A stretch of DNA of 8,474 bases, from assembly GCA_002427325.1 (NCBI GenBank), contig DIQS01000064.1, positions 21,207 to 29,680 on the forward strand, written 5' to 3'. A program made the translations under genes and the position numbers. The stretch is from Cloacimonetes bacterium UBA5456. GTDB taxonomy: Bacteria > Cloacimonadota > Cloacimonadia > Cloacimonadales > Cloacimonadaceae. Under the pieces are notes generated by a model. It was not told the DNA's origin, did no database searches, and saw only the letters and a list, made by a program, of their open reading frames with translations. This document shows positions 1-7,164 of the stretch, one piece after another (position 1 is the first letter of the stretch; each line of letters opens with the position of its first letter).

Positions 1-40
1 ACCAGAACCCAGTAAGGAAGCCATGGGAAAAGCAAGGAAA
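1..40 (+). repeat. Left copy of terminal inverted repeat
   Basis: Bases 1-21 are the exact reverse complement of 8454-8474. Similarity then continues imperfectly to about base 40, which pairs with 8435. The repeat lies inside the 3' end of an open frame, and the continuing similarity is in frame with mostly synonymous differences. It therefore looks like the shared part of two paralogous genes rather than transposon ends. The perfect match runs exactly to both window edges, which suggests that the sequence was cut at a repeat during assembly. Confidence 0.8.
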
Positions 41-76
41 TTCTGCGCAAAAGTAGGTGGAAATGACAAAATGTAA
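2..76 (+). CDS. C-terminal tail of an unidentified gene (partial at left edge)
   Basis: An open frame enters from the window edge and ends at TAA 74-76, giving 24 residues beginning PEPSKEAMGK and ending GGNDKM. The case that it is coding is comparative. The frame at the opposite window end, on the other strand, encodes the same first 10 residues and then xRK. The nucleotide differences inside that block are third-position changes (gcc/gct, gga/ggg, agg/aga) plus one Ala/Ile codon. That pattern is expected of two related genes under protein-level selection. The tail is basic, has one Cys (residue 15 of the visible part) and no obvious membrane segment. I do not recognise the family. The gene body lies outside the window, so nothing can be said of its function; a repeated gene family, possibly mobile, is an inference. 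Confidence 0.5.
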   Translation, partial: PEPSKEAMGKARKFCAKVGGNDKM

Positions 77-95
77 TTAAAATAAACATTGTTCC

Positions 96-125
96 TTAGC
101 ACTGGTTTGATTGTGTTAGTATAAA
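96..125 (+). promoter_or_regulatory. Candidate sigma-70-type promoter upstream of the operon
   Basis: TTAGCA (96-101, 4 of 6 to TTGACA) is followed after 18 nt by TATAAA (120-125, 5 of 6 to TATAAT). If used, it would leave a leader of about 175 nt before the ATG at 306. Another -10-like box, TAAAAT at 232-237, is an equally possible but less well-spaced alternative. In AT-rich DNA such matches arise by chance, so this is only a candidate. Confidence 0.2.
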
Positions 126-294
126 AAATTCATCTTATATCAACATTTAACTAAAGCGTATAACTCTAAGGATATAAGCCTATTAAGGCAAAGGGTTGAA
201 TGATAGTTGTGGAAATAAATCAAATAAACGATAAAATGTCTTGACGAAAAGGGCACTTTGCTAAACACTTGGTTAAAGTAAATATGCGGAAAAC

Positions 295-301
295 AAGGGG
301 G
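295..301 (+). promoter_or_regulatory. Ribosome binding site of the debranching enzyme
   Basis: The purine run AAGGGGG ends four bases before ATG 306. It supports that start over the in-frame ATG at 321, which is preceded by a pyrimidine-rich, AT-rich stretch with no Shine-Dalgarno. Confidence 0.6.
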
Positions 302-305
302 TTGT

Positions 306-2327
306 ATGAATAATTACTTTATGGAGACCCACAACCATGAGTGGATTTTGTCGAACCGTCAGGGTTCTTATGCCCTGGGAACGGGAAATCTGGTCAATCA
401 AAGGAAATATCATGGGCTTTTGATTGCTTCGAAAGATAAGCTCGTTCGCCAGCATCTTGTTGCCGGAATCGAAGAAAAAGTCGAATGGCGAGGCGAAAGT
501 TTTTTTATGGATAGCACGAATTATAGTAATTGCATCTATCCGGAAGGCTTTCTGCATCTCGTGAAACCCTGGTTGCGCCCTTATCCTATCTTTCTATATT
601 CTGCATTGCCCCACCAAAATGAGATTCTTGTGCGCAAGGAAATCATGATGGACCAAATGAGCAATAGCACCATGATCAAATATACAAACCTTGGGAAACA
701 TCCCTTGCAATTTGAATTGTTGCCAAAGTTTACGATGTGTCCGCATCACAATATTAACCGCTACGGCAGCTTAGATTTTGTGGATTTTGAACAGATTATT
801 CAAGAAAAAAAGGAGCAAAGTTCGCTGTCTCTTGTTCGCAAAGATAACGGAATCTCTGTTCATGCCGCCTTGCAATATGGTGAAATCAAGTCACATAGGA
901 GCATATATCGTAAGGTTTATTATCCTTGGGAAGTCATGAACGGCTATGAGGGCGTTGGTGATCAGATCGCGCTGTTTCAGCTCAAATTCACCCTTGCGCC
1001 CGGTCAAACTAATCATCTCGTCTTTTCTGATTCTCCGATCGAAGATATGTCTGCACTTGTTTCCACCATCGAAAAGCGTTATGAAAACTTGCCTATGCCT
1101 AAGGATTATCCTGCTTTTGGGGGCGATGATGATATTCTGGGAAGCCTCGATTATGAAGATGAGGCGCTTTATAGCTATGAAGATTACCTGAAGATCTTGA
1201 GACATAGCTTGAATGATTTCATCCTAAAAGACGATGTTGTCAGCGGTTATCCCTATTATGGGATCTGGGGAAGAGACACGATGTTTGTCTTGGAAGCTTT
1301 GCTGGATTCTGGTGAAGATCTTGCCATAATCTCTGAAATCCTCGGTAGATATAGCAAAAAGATCAAGGACGGCCTCTTACCCAATATGCACTATGAAGGC
1401 TTTGATCTCTTTGAATATCAAAGCATTGACGTCACTCTTCTCTATGTTCATTTGATCTGTGAGCTTGCGCTGAAGAAGAATGATCCCCAGCTTTATGAGG
1501 AGATGATCTATCTCGCCGAAAGCCTTCTGTTAGGTATATATCACAATGAGAAATATGACTTTAGCATAGGTGATGACGGGCTGATTTATCTTGGCGCAAG
1601 ATTTGGTCAATGCACTTGGATGAATGCTGTTATCGAAAACGAGCCGGTCACGCCTCGCGATGGCGCGCCAATCGAGGTCAATGCGCATTGGTATAATGCC
1701 ATCGTCTCGTATTTGGAGATTATCGCAAAGCATAAATCAAGCGATAAACCGAATGAAGTGCTTGTGAATATGAAAGATAAGCTTGATGTGTCCATGCAAA
1801 AATATTGGAATGACGTGTATTTGGCTGATCGTATTCTTGACGGTGAAACCATCTTTGAGATGCGTCCCAATGCGGTTATTGCGCTTTCGCTGAAGCACAG
1901 TCCTTTTGGGGTAGATGTATTTAAGCAAGTTTATAATCTTGCATTTGACGAACTCTATACTTTTTATGGGCTCAGAACTCTCTCCACGAAAGACCATCGC
2001 TTCAGGAAGAAATATTATGGCGACCAGCATGAGCGCGATCTTGCCTATCATAATGGCAGCGTTTGGGCTTGGCTCTTTGACCCCTTCTGCAAGCTCTATG
2101 TCAAAGCATTTAGTGATGAAAGAAATGATCATGAGATGCAAGAAGTCTTAAGTGAGCTGATCACAGTCTTCCGCAAAGGATTCATGAAGGGACACATTGC
2201 TTCAATCGCCGAAGTTTGGGATGGCGATATGCCGCATTTCCCGAAAGGAGCGCCGGCAAAGGCAATCAGCGTTGCCGCGATCTATAGCATCGAAAACCTG
2301 ATTAACAGCTTGGGAGGGCAAGCATGA
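306..2327 (+). CDS. Glycogen debranching enzyme, amylo-alpha-1,6-glucosidase type (GH133)
   Basis: This 673-residue cytoplasmic enzyme (no signal peptide) is expected to hydrolyse alpha-1,6-linked glucose at glycogen branch stubs. The length is normal for prokaryotic stand-alone members. Residues about 10-215 resemble the bacterial/archaeal N-terminal domain (GDE_N: SNRQGSYALGT, RKYHGLL). Residues about 290-665 form the (alpha/alpha)6 catalytic domain (GDE_C), with WGRDT 321-325, TWMNA 437-441, TPRDG 449-453, IEVNAHWYN 456-464, YHNGSVW 581-587 and AEVWDGD 635-641. E636 fits the position of the general base. The TWM motif normally reads TWMD; here it is Asn440 (codon aat), and that Asp is probably the catalytic acid, so activity may be altered. 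The gene is first in the six-gene run and its stop overlaps the next start by 4 nt (ATGA). Family assignment is firm; exact activity is not. Confidence 0.93.
   Translation: MNNYFMETHNHEWILSNRQGSYALGTGNLVNQRKYHGLLIASKDKLVRQHLVAGIEEKVEWRGESFFMDSTNYSNCIYPEGFLHLVKPWLRPYPIFLYSALPHQNEILVRKEIMMDQMSNSTMIKYTNLGKHPLQFELLPKFTMCPHHNINRYGSLDFVDFEQIIQEKKEQSSLSLVRKDNGISVHAALQYGEIKSHRSIYRKVYYPWEVMNGYEGVGDQIALFQLKFTLAPGQTNHLVFSDSPIEDMSALVSTIEKRYENLPMPKDYPAFGGDDDILGSLDYEDEALYSYEDYLKILRHSLNDFILKDDVVSGYPYYGIWGRDTMFVLEALLDSGEDLAIISEILGRYSKKIKDGLLPNMHYEGFDLFEYQSIDVTLLYVHLICELALKKNDPQLYEEMIYLAESLLLGIYHNEKYDFSIGDDGLIYLGARFGQCTWMNAVIENEPVTPRDGAPIEVNAHWYNAIVSYLEIIAKHKSSDKPNEVLVNMKDKLDVSMQKYWNDVYLADRILDGETIFEMRPNAVIALSLKHSPFGVDVFKQVYNLAFDELYTFYGLRTLSTKDHRFRKKYYGDQHERDLAYHNGSVWAWLFDPFCKLYVKAFSDERNDHEMQEVLSELITVFRKGFMKGHIASIAEVWDGDMPHFPKGAPAKAISVAAIYSIENLINSLGGQA
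2312..2318 (+). promoter_or_regulatory. Ribosome binding site of the glycosyltransferase
   Basis: GGGAGGG lies inside the end of the debranching-enzyme gene, five bases before ATG 2324. It supports this start and translational coupling through the 4-nt ATGA overlap. Confidence 0.65.
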
Positions 2328-3676
2328 GAGTATTGATGTTCACTTGGGAATTTCCTCCGCTCATTGCCGGAGGACTCGGTATGGCATGTTATGGAATGGT
2401 CAAAGCGCTGCTCAAGCTCGGCGTGGAAGTCGATCTCGTTCTGCCTACTAAAGAGCTGATTTATATGCCGCTCAGAAAGGTAGAAGATGTGGATTTGCTC
2501 CCGACTGTATTCCTTGATCCCATAAAACAGCATGAGTTTAAGAGTAAAGTATTTGAAACCCGTGAAGAAAAGTTTGAATTCATCGGGATCAGCGGTATTC
2601 CAGAGACCTATGCTCAACTCTCGCTTTCAGACAATGATCACAGCAAGCGATTAAGAGAATATTGGGATTCTGAGATTCGCGATATCGACGAAAAAAAGCT
2701 CTGGCAAGCGATGAGTGATAACCTCGTGGGTGAAGAAGATATCATCCGCAAGGTGCAGATATTCACGGAACGCGCCAAAAGATTTGCCTCAGAGCTGAAG
2801 TTTGACATCATTCATGCGCACGATTGGCTTACCTATCCTGCCGGAATGATTGCTCGCAGAATCAGTGGAAAGCCGATGGTGGCGCATATTCATGCTACTG
2901 AATTTGATCGCGCCGGCGGCCCCGGAGATGAGCGCGTGCATAAGATCGAGCATGCGGGTATGACCTATGCAGATAGAGTGATAGCCGTCTCGCAATATAC
3001 TGCGCAGATGATCATGAGTCGCTATCAGATCGATAGCGGGAAGATCTGTATTGTGCATAATGCTTTCACGATCCCTGAAGATGCCGTCTTGCATAAAGAA
3101 CGCATATTTACAGGCCCTGTGATCCTATTTTTGGGGCGCATCACACTGCAGAAAGGACCGGAATATTTCCTTGAGATGGCAAAGCGAGTCTTGGACAAGC
3201 ATCCCGATGCACGCTTTATCATGGCGGGGACGGGGGATATGGGCAGACAGATGCTGCGCGATTCGGCTGCTAAACGTCTGAAGAACAAGTTCCTCTTCAC
3301 CGGTTTTCTCAATCGTAAAGAGGTGGAGAGAATCATCCGCGCATCAGATATCTATGTCTTGCCTTCCATCTCTGAACCTTTTGGGATCAGTCCCTTGGAG
3401 GCTATGGCTTATGGCATAACGTCCATCATATCAAAACAATCCGGTGTTTCTGAAGTTGTGCATAATGCCTTCAAGATTGATTACTGGGATGTTGATCTCT
3501 GGGTTGAGACCATCAGCCATTTAATCGAAAACCCGGAAAAGTGTGCAAAACTTGGCTACGACGGAATGAAGGAAGTGCATCTCATTCAATGGGATGACGC
3601 TGCTGAGACAATAAAAAAAGTCTATGAGGAAAAGTGTTCCCCAGTCAAAGCAAAAACTAAAAAAGGTGAGGATTGA
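2324..3676 (+). CDS. Glycogen/starch-synthase-like glycosyltransferase (GT-B fold, GT4/GT5)
   Basis: This 450-residue retaining glycosyltransferase has a two-Rossmann GT-B layout. The N-terminal half opens like starch synthases (WEFPPLIAGGLG, residues 8-19), where the glycine pair sits at the nucleotide-sugar phosphates, and continues to HAHDW at 164-168. The C-terminal half is a group 1 transferase domain with FLGR 269-272, K277 of the QKG motif, and the acidic EX7E motif E351-E359 (EPFGISPLE). The likely role is extension of alpha-1,4-glucan from ADP- or UDP-glucose, inferred from the starch-synthase-like N-terminus and the debranching and GH57 neighbours. The KTGGL lysine of classical GlgA is absent (IAGGL here), so the donor cannot be read from sequence. 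No signal peptide or membrane segment is seen. An alternative is a GT4 enzyme that makes another glucan or glycoside. Confidence 0.9.
   Translation: MRVLMFTWEFPPLIAGGLGMACYGMVKALLKLGVEVDLVLPTKELIYMPLRKVEDVDLLPTVFLDPIKQHEFKSKVFETREEKFEFIGISGIPETYAQLSLSDNDHSKRLREYWDSEIRDIDEKKLWQAMSDNLVGEEDIIRKVQIFTERAKRFASELKFDIIHAHDWLTYPAGMIARRISGKPMVAHIHATEFDRAGGPGDERVHKIEHAGMTYADRVIAVSQYTAQMIMSRYQIDSGKICIVHNAFTIPEDAVLHKERIFTGPVILFLGRITLQKGPEYFLEMAKRVLDKHPDARFIMAGTGDMGRQMLRDSAAKRLKNKFLFTGFLNRKEVERIIRASDIYVLPSISEPFGISPLEAMAYGITSIISKQSGVSEVVHNAFKIDYWDVDLWVETISHLIENPEKCAKLGYDGMKEVHLIQWDDAAETIKKVYEEKCSPVKAKTKKGED
3663..3672 (+). promoter_or_regulatory. Ribosome binding site that sets the GH57 start
   Basis: AAGGTGAGGA lies five bases before ATG 3678. 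It decides for this start over the longer in-frame ATG at 3624, which lies deep in the previous gene and would add 18 Lys-rich residues in front of the GH57 beta strand. Confidence 0.75.
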
Positions 3677-3677
3677 G

Positions 3678-4877
3678 ATGTTATCTATAATATTCTACTT
3701 CCAAGTGCATCAGCCATATAGACTCACTCATTACAATGTTTTGGATATTGGCAAAGATACCGAGCTATTCGATGAGCAACTAAATAGAGAAGTGATGCAG
3801 AAGGTTGCTCAAAAGTGTTATCTGCCTACTAATAAACTTCTTTTGGATTTGATTAAGCGCTTTGACGGCAAGTTTAAAGTGGCTTTTTCCATCACCGGCA
3901 CAGCGATAGAGCAATTCAAGGCATACAGCCCCGAGACTTTAGAGTCCTTCCAAGCACTCGTGGAAACAGGACATGTTGAACTCATGGGAGAAACCTATTT
4001 CCATTCACTCACATCTCTCTATGACTCAAATGAGTTTTTGGATCAAATAGCTATGCATAGAGAACTGATGCAAAATGAATTCGGCTATTATACAACCACC
4101 TTTCGCAACACAGAATTGATCTATCAAGATAGGATTTCCGATCTCGTTTATGAGTATGAAGGTTTCAAAACAATGGTCACCGAAGGCGTGGATCGCATCC
4201 TCAAATGGCGCTCTCCGCTCTATGCATATAAGAACTATAACAAGCGCATCAATCTGCTTCTAAAGTATTACAAGCTTTCCGACGACATCGCATTCAGGTT
4301 TTCCAATCGTGAATGGCCTGAGTATCCGCTCACAGTCGATAAGTTTGTGAGTTGGGTGGATAAGCTCACGCTCAGTGAAAAACAGGAGCGCAATCAGTTC
4401 CTCAATCTCTTTATGGATTATGAGACTTTTGGTGAACATCAATGGGCGGAGAGCGGGATCTTTGATTTCTTAGAAAAGCTCCCTGAGGCAATTCTGAAGC
4501 ACGATCATCTGGGATTCATCCATCCAAAGGATGCGGCGAAGCTTTCCAACTATCAACAAGAGGCAATCTCTTTCCCTGAGCCAGTCTCTTGGGCAGATGA
4601 ACAGCGCGATACAACGGCATGGCTTGGCAATGATATGCAGCTCAATGCGCAAGAAACCTTGGCTGAAATACTATATAAGGTCAAAGCAAAAGGTGATGAG
4701 CAACTACTCAGAACACTGCGTATCATGACTACTTCAGACCATTTTTACTATATGTGCACAAAGTATTTCCAAGACGGAGATGTCCATAAATACTTTTCTC
4801 CCTATGACTCGCCTGACCAAGCTTATATCTATTATATAAACGCATTAGCTGGTTTAGAAGAACGGCTTTTGAGGTGA
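3678..4877 (+). CDS. Glycoside hydrolase family 57 protein, probable alpha-amylase or glucanotransferase
   Basis: The start at 3678 gives 399 residues and puts the first family motif near the N-terminus (FQVHQPYRL, residues 8-16, with HQP at 11-13). GH57 enzymes are retaining and act on alpha-glucans. The second motif region looks like ELMGETYFHS (about 110-119). FRNTELIYQDR carries the likely nucleophile E146, and FMDYETFGEH carries the likely acid D247. At about 400 residues it matches the short cytoplasmic GH57 proteins found beside debranching enzymes, and is much shorter than the GH57 branching enzymes. Hydrolysis or disproportionation of linear maltodextrin is therefore more likely than branching. 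There is no signal peptide. It starts 1 nt after the glycosyltransferase stop. Family confidence is high; the substrate is inferred from motifs and neighbours. Confidence 0.9.
   Translation: MLSIIFYFQVHQPYRLTHYNVLDIGKDTELFDEQLNREVMQKVAQKCYLPTNKLLLDLIKRFDGKFKVAFSITGTAIEQFKAYSPETLESFQALVETGHVELMGETYFHSLTSLYDSNEFLDQIAMHRELMQNEFGYYTTTFRNTELIYQDRISDLVYEYEGFKTMVTEGVDRILKWRSPLYAYKNYNKRINLLLKYYKLSDDIAFRFSNREWPEYPLTVDKFVSWVDKLTLSEKQERNQFLNLFMDYETFGEHQWAESGIFDFLEKLPEAILKHDHLGFIHPKDAAKLSNYQQEAISFPEPVSWADEQRDTTAWLGNDMQLNAQETLAEILYKVKAKGDEQLLRTLRIMTTSDHFYYMCTKYFQDGDVHKYFSPYDSPDQAYIYYINALAGLEERLLR
4872..4877 (+). promoter_or_regulatory. Ribosome binding site of the response regulator, overlapping the GH57 stop
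   Basis: AGGTGA contains the TGA stop of the upstream gene (4875-4877) and lies four bases before ATG 4882. Ribosomes ending on the GH57 gene sit on the next initiation signal, so the two are probably translationally coupled. Confidence 0.65.
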
Positions 4878-4881
4878 AGCA

Positions 4882-6297
4882 ATGTATAAAGGCAAAGTAC
4901 TTATCCTTGAAGATGATTTTGTTTTAGCAGATCAGTTGGCGCTGGTTTTGCAAAACTATTCATATCAGGTGTTGGTTACTACAAACTCAGAGATGTTTTT
5001 CGATGAATTGAGAGTGTTTAATCCTGATGTCATACTTTTGGATGTCTATTTGGTGGGAAGTAAACTCAATGGAATTCAAGTCTTAAAGCATCTCAAAGAG
5101 GAGATGGATTTAAACTATAAGGTCATTGTTGTTTCCGGAGAAGTCAGCAGCAGCCAAGTCAAAGAGATCCGTCGTCTCGGCGCATATCATTTCATTGAAA
5201 AAGGTAGCTCGTTCAACACCAATCAGCTTCTTTTGCACATTGATAATGCAATCACGCTCAAAAGACAAGAGGAAGAGCATATCGGGCTGCAGATAGAAGT
5301 TATCAATCTCAAAAAGCAATTTGCTCGCTCTTTTCCCTTCATCGGCGAGAGTCCTGAGATTCAGAAAGTGCGTGAGCAGATACATAAGCTTGCTGAAGTT
5401 GATGAAGATCTCTTTATTACGGGAGAAACCGGCACTGGTAAAGAAGTGGCTGCAAATTACTACTTCATTAGCTCCAAACGCTTTGGGAAGCCTTTCCACA
5501 CCTTAAATTGTTCTGCTTTGACTGAGAACTCTATTGAGAGTGAGCTCTTTGGGCATGTTAAAGGCAGTGTCAGCGGTGCGGATAAAAACAAGGTTGGTTT
5601 CTTTGAAGAGTGTGATAATGGTATACTATTTTTGGATGAAGTGACAAATCTTTCCATGCTTGCTCAATCCAAGATTCTCCGCGCCATAGAAAACAAAGAG
5701 ATACAGATAGTTGGCGGGCCGATGAAGAAGGTGAACACCAGCCTCATATTTGCCACGAATGCAGACAAGAGTGTGTTATCTGATCCCAATAGGTTCAGGC
5801 AAGACCTCTTCTATCGCATCGAAGGGAATATCATCGAACTGCCACCGTTGCGTGATAGGGGGGATGACATCCTTCTTTTGATGAGCTTTTTCCTAACCAG
5901 CTATTCCCACCGCTTTAATATCAATGAAAAGCTTGATCTCACAACGCTTAAAGACCTACTCCTCAGTTATAATTGGCCTGGGAATATCAGGGAATTGAAA
6001 AACTTCTGTAAGTTCATCATGATCAGTGAGAAAAACATCTCTAATGCTACGATAATCAAGCATATGGAACATAAGCTTATGAACAAAACCGGGAATGCCG
6101 AAGATGATGAATTGCCACATATCAGCATTCCTAATCTCAAGCAGAGCGTTGCCCTCTTTGAAAACGATTATCTTATGCATCACCTTGAAGCAAATAATTG
6201 GCGAGTTGCCAAGACGGCTGAAAGCATTGGTATTGAAAGAACTACATTGTATAAAAAAATCAAACAATATGGCATCATTTTGCAGGATGAGGAATAA
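4882..6297 (+). CDS. Sigma-54-type response regulator (REC-AAA-Fis, NtrC class) with an altered GAFTGA loop
   Basis: This 471-residue regulator has three domains. Residues 1-120 are a receiver with E10-D11-D12, phospho-acceptor D54 (DVILLDVYL), S85 and K107, so all key residues are present. A Lys/Glu-rich, probably helical linker follows (about 126-150). Residues about 151-375 are an AAA+ ATPase with Walker A GETGTGKE 181-188, Walker B ILFLDE 248-253, the RFRQDLFYR block with arginines 304-312, and WPGNIREL with R370. The C-terminus (424-471) is a Fis-type helix-turn-helix (RVAKTAESIGIERTTLYKKI). The loop that normally reads GAFTGA, and contacts sigma-54, is GSVSGA (228-233), losing the key Phe. 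ATPase and DNA binding look intact, but sigma-54 activation is doubtful. No histidine kinase is encoded in the window. Its target is unknown; the glycan operon it sits in is the simplest guess. Confidence 0.93.
   Translation: MYKGKVLILEDDFVLADQLALVLQNYSYQVLVTTNSEMFFDELRVFNPDVILLDVYLVGSKLNGIQVLKHLKEEMDLNYKVIVVSGEVSSSQVKEIRRLGAYHFIEKGSSFNTNQLLLHIDNAITLKRQEEEHIGLQIEVINLKKQFARSFPFIGESPEIQKVREQIHKLAEVDEDLFITGETGTGKEVAANYYFISSKRFGKPFHTLNCSALTENSIESELFGHVKGSVSGADKNKVGFFEECDNGILFLDEVTNLSMLAQSKILRAIENKEIQIVGGPMKKVNTSLIFATNADKSVLSDPNRFRQDLFYRIEGNIIELPPLRDRGDDILLLMSFFLTSYSHRFNINEKLDLTTLKDLLLSYNWPGNIRELKNFCKFIMISEKNISNATIIKHMEHKLMNKTGNAEDDELPHISIPNLKQSVALFENDYLMHHLEANNWRVAKTAESIGIERTTLYKKIKQYGIILQDEE
6288..6293 (+). 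promoter_or_regulatory. Ribosome binding site of the YbbR gene
   Basis: TGAGGA lies inside the last codons of the response regulator, four bases before ATG 6298. That ATG immediately follows the TAA stop at 6295-6297. Confidence 0.55.
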
Positions 6298-7164
6298 ATG
6301 TTTAAAGAGAATCTTGGATTAAAGCTTATTGCAATTTCTTTGGCGGTCATCTTTTGGCTACATTCAATCTTAGTTTCGGATCACAAAAGTAAGGTTAATC
6401 TTCCGGTGCAACTCAATAATCTGCCAGCTAATATCAGCCTCGAAAACATGCCCTCCTCTATTGCATTCAGCGTGGAGGGAAAAGGTCTTGATATACTTCG
6501 ATTAGCGTTTTCAAGACCTGTCGCAAGCATCAATGCAAGTGGGCTTTCTGCGGGCTTAGACCTTATCTCTTTGCAAAACTACGAGATTGATATCCCAGAG
6601 AATAATAATGTTAAAATCTTGGGGCCTGCTGATAATAGTAAGATTGCCGTGCAAACTGATGTTTTGCTAAAAAAGAGTGTTTCAGTGAAGCTCGCCTTCA
6701 AAGATCGGCAGGTGCAGAGTCAGCTAAAAGAATATCAATACTTTATCAAGCCGGAAAAAGTGACCTTGCATGGGCCAAAGAACAAGGTGCAGAATATCAC
6801 GCAAATCCAAACTACTGAAATCACTAAAGAGATGTTAGAACAAAAGATAATCGAGTTGCCTCTTGTGCCGATTGATCCCGATGTAAACCTTTCCGATAGC
6901 AGCGTTTTACTCACCCTCAGCGGAGCTCAAGAAAGCACAAAGGTCGTTTCGAATATCCCCTTGCCAGATGGATATATGGTTAGTGTCGTTGCCGGGAGGA
7001 TACAAGGTTCTACCGATGCTCTAAAATCCCTTAATGCATCCAGCATCAAAGTGAAAATATCCGACAAACCAGATGATAAAGACATGTATGAAATACAGTT
7101 AGAATTGCCCGAAGGATTGCGGGTCTTGGCAATTACTCCAAATAAGATAAGTAAACGCCGTTGA
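6298..7164 (+). CDS. YbbR-domain protein, membrane-anchored (CdaR-like)
   Basis: The 288-residue product begins with the typical YbbR opening, NLGLKLIAISLAVIFWLHS (about 5-23). This is one hydrophobic segment that anchors the N-terminus in the inner membrane. The rest is extracytoplasmic beta-rich sequence that I divide into about three YbbR repeats (about 33-113, 118-205 and 210-288), with recurring VPV/LPL-type turns and 'GP..KV..I' elements. In Firmicutes the family member CdaR binds and regulates the diadenylate cyclase CdaA and is encoded next to it. No cyclase gene lies beside this one, so a c-di-AMP link is inference from family only. The start abuts the response-regulator stop, and the TGA shares its A with the TsaD ATG. 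The last residues are very basic (KISKRR). Confidence 0.8.
   Translation: MFKENLGLKLIAISLAVIFWLHSILVSDHKSKVNLPVQLNNLPANISLENMPSSIAFSVEGKGLDILRLAFSRPVASINASGLSAGLDLISLQNYEIDIPENNNVKILGPADNSKIAVQTDVLLKKSVSVKLAFKDRQVQSQLKEYQYFIKPEKVTLHGPKNKVQNITQIQTTEITKEMLEQKIIELPLVPIDPDVNLSDSSVLLTLSGAQESTKVVSNIPLPDGYMVSVVAGRIQGSTDALKSLNASSIKVKISDKPDDKDMYEIQLELPEGLRVLAITPNKISKRR

Larger units (their letters stand above)
77..305. other. AT-rich leader without a gene
   Basis: These 229 bases between the left partial gene and the debranching enzyme hold no convincing open frame or RNA gene. They must contain the promoter of the six-gene run if it is transcribed from inside the window. Several weak sigma-70-like boxes are present: TATAAA 120-125, TAAAAT 232-237 and TTGACG 241-246, the last without a good partner. 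I find no hairpin followed by a T-run to end the left gene. A 4-bp hairpin near 179-190 (gcct/aggc) is too weak to call. No known riboswitch was recognised by eye. Confidence 0.6.

Noticed and set aside
1..21. Insertion-sequence terminal inverted repeats
   Set aside because: The perfect repeat lies within open frames, similarity continues in frame with synonymous changes, and the enclosed genes are housekeeping and metabolic with no transposase. Paralogous gene ends explain it better.
2..40. PEP-CTERM sorting tail, suggested by PEPS in both edge peptides
   Set aside because: No hydrophobic segment follows; the residues after PEPS are basic and polar, so only the four-letter match remains.
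179..190. Hairpin gcct-atta-aggc as terminator of the left partial gene
   Set aside because: Only 4 bp and not followed by a T-run.
251..262. Sigma-54 (-24/-12)-like element GGGCACTTTGCT before the operon
   Set aside because: The GG and GC elements are only about 6 nt apart; sigma-54 promoters need a fixed spacing of about 10 between them, so it cannot fit the consensus.
273..2141. Minus-strand open frames opposite the debranching enzyme
   Set aside because: They are shadows in other frames of a well-supported gene, with no recognisable motifs or ribosome binding sites.
3624..3677. Longer start of the GH57 gene at ATG 3624
   Set aside because: It overlaps the glycosyltransferase by 53 nt, has no ribosome binding site, and adds a Lys-rich stretch ahead of the family's usual N-terminal strand; ATG 3678 has AAGGTGAGGA at good spacing.
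7161..7163. TTG start for tsaD
   Set aside because: It would add one residue before the usual MKYILSFETSCDDT-type beginning; ATG 7164 is the better codon and gives the usual family length.
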